Assembly (NCBI GenBank): GCA_030039695.1
Contig: JASHVB010000418.1
Coordinates: 1 to 6,121 of the forward strand
Direction of reading: 5' to 3'
Source of the DNA: Acetobacteraceae bacterium
Lineage (GTDB): Bacteria; Pseudomonadota; Alphaproteobacteria; Acetobacterales; Acetobacteraceae
Length of the DNA stretch: 6,121 bases
Position 1 is the stretch's first letter; every line of letters begins with the position of its first letter. This document shows, one piece after another, positions 5,266 through 6,121 of this stretch. The translations under genes were made by a program, and so were the position numbers. The notes under the pieces are model-generated. The model was not told the DNA's origin and ran no database searches. It worked only from the letters and a program-made list of their open reading frames with translations.

Positions 5266-5940
5266 TTACTCGTCATCGACTGCTACTCCCAGCGACCATG
5301 GTCCGCCCGGCGGCCAAACAGGTTCCCCACGCGGAGCACGAACGACCAGAGGCATCAGAAAGCCGCGAAGATCGGTGATGATCGTAGCGAAAACATCCGA
5401 CGCGGCGGCCATCCACTCGCGGCCGAGGAAGGCGCGCCATTGAGCAGCCCACGTCGCCGCAAATTCGTCTGTCAGTCCGACCGGCGTATCGAGCGGCACC
5501 GCCGTGCCGCGCCGATCAAACGTGCGCTGCACGGCTTGGATCAGGCTGCGCTGGCGAAACTCGAATGTCTGCGCAATCAGCCAAAGATCGTAGAAATCCT
5601 TGAGCCGACTGTTCGCGATGCCAAGCGTGGTCAGGGCTTCAAACTTTTCCGCGACCACGGTCTCCACGGGATGGGCCCGAAGGTGGGGCGCGGGGTTGCC
5701 CAGCAACGTCGGATAATCGATCTCGACCGGCGCCGGTGTTACCGCGTCGCCGAAACCGACATCGACGTGGATCGGCACGCGCGCTCGGGAGATCGTCGCC
5801 GTGGTGCGCACCCGCACGCCGCCATGTTCCACTTCCTCACGGATTGCCGCGGCCTGCAAACCGGCGTGATCAAAGACCACGCCATCGTCGGCGACTGGCT
5901 CGGCACAGATGGCGCGGAAGGTATCGGCGATGGCCTGAGC
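5266..5940 (-). pseudogene. AbiEii/AbiGii-type toxin, 5' truncated
   Basis: This is the C-terminal two thirds of a nucleotidyltransferase of the AbiEii/AbiGii family (DUF1814), toxin half of the type IV abortive-infection system AbiE, in which AbiEi is the antitoxin. Visible landmarks are FRAIC...DDGVVFD (5880-5930), VDVGFGD (about 5743-5766), ETVVAEKFEAL around Lys at 5644-5646, and the RLKDFYDL motif (5584-5607). The C-terminus (RGEPVWPPGGPW) looks complete. The N-terminal nucleotide-binding motifs (the GG[ST]/KGG loop and the DxD) are missing. The frame stays open past 5940 into IS DNA but the reading loses similarity exactly there. GTG 5878-5880 gives the longest frame with an ordinary initiator but lacks the active site, so the product would be inactive. 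The missing half, and any antitoxin gene, should lie beyond the insertion sequence outside the window. Confidence 0.85.
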
Positions 5941-6121
5941 TGGCCCCCAGAAAAAGGACCACTGGCTTAGGTGGAGCAGCGGCCGTTCTGTCGTGCTAGA
6001 CGGAGCGGACGATGAAGAAGACGAGACGCAGAATTGACGCAGCGCTGAAGGCGAAGATCGCCCTGGAAGCGCTGCGGGAGCAGGCGACTGTGGCCGACCT
6101 GGCGCAGCGCTATCAGGTTCA
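5941..6121 (+). mobile_element. IS3-family insertion sequence, left end
   Basis: AbiEii similarity stops at about 5940 and the next bases begin TGGCCCCCAGAAAAAGGACC, matching the TG start and the C-run/A-run look of IS3-family terminal repeats. The orfA of an IS3-type transposase begins 71 bases in. The element runs off the right edge, so the right repeat and the target duplication cannot be seen. The exact first base could be a few bases off (TGAGC at 5936 is an alternative). Confidence 0.72.
6012..6121 (+). CDS. IS3-family transposase orfA, partial
   Basis: Reads MKKTRRRIDAALKAKIALEA, then LREQATVADLAQRYQV, cut by the window edge. This is the N-terminal helix-turn-helix of IS3-family OrfA (HTH_Tnp_1 type), which binds the IS ends and is normally joined to the OrfB DDE integrase by programmed -1 frameshifting. 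ATG 6012 is preceded by GGAGCGG at a fitting distance. It points away from the AbiEii fragment, whose 5' part the element has removed or displaced. Whether the copy is intact cannot be judged here. Confidence 0.92.
   Translation, partial: MKKTRRRIDAALKAKIALEALREQATVADLAQRYQV

Noticed and set aside
5248..5970. 240-codon plus-strand frame opposite AbiEii
   Set aside because: AbiEii similarity on the minus strand is clear; this frame is the antisense shadow, Arg/His-rich.

Overview
This window looks like accessory sequence from a GC-rich proteobacterium, most likely an alphaproteobacterium. That placement is inference: it rests on base composition, strong G/C third-position bias in the intact genes, and remembered resemblance of several proteins to alphaproteobacterial families. 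No rRNA, tRNA or CRISPR array is visible.

Layout. Positions 1-601 hold no secure gene: there is a possible minus-strand coding remnant (38-223) and some inverted repeats. Positions 602-2648 hold two intact, divergently transcribed enzyme genes: an isochorismatase-like cysteine hydrolase (minus) and a soluble epoxide hydrolase-like alpha/beta hydrolase (plus). A 367-base gap between them is rich in short dyads. Positions 2712-3420 are a gene graveyard. The middle of a SNF2-type helicase lies on the minus strand, cut at both ends, with one in-frame amber codon and a DAAH in place of DEAH. It abuts the remains of an XRE-family helix-turn-helix regulator on the plus strand. Positions 3592-3900 (minus) encode a small exported protein with a short tandem repeat. 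Positions about 4211-4477 (plus) encode a small cysteine-containing hypothetical protein followed by a good terminator. Positions 4591-4640 contain a run of 10-base direct repeats. Positions 4782-5117 (plus) encode a possible small membrane protein. The right end holds the C-terminal two thirds of an AbiEii-type nucleotidyltransferase toxin (minus), whose 5' part is cut off at about 5940 by the end of an IS3-family insertion sequence. The orfA of that element starts at 6012 and runs off the window.

How it fits together. The two intact enzymes may form a small detoxification or catabolic pair under shared control of the divergent promoter region, but neither substrate can be read from sequence. 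The helicase, XRE and AbiEii fragments are all types of gene found in phage-defence and mobile islands, and all three are broken here, one apparently by a fresh-looking IS insertion. The most economical reading is a decayed defence or mobile island next to a metabolic gene pair. I do not see an intact new system. The items most worth checking are the helicase/XRE junction, the IS-AbiEii junction, the 10-base phased repeats, and the small cysteine protein.
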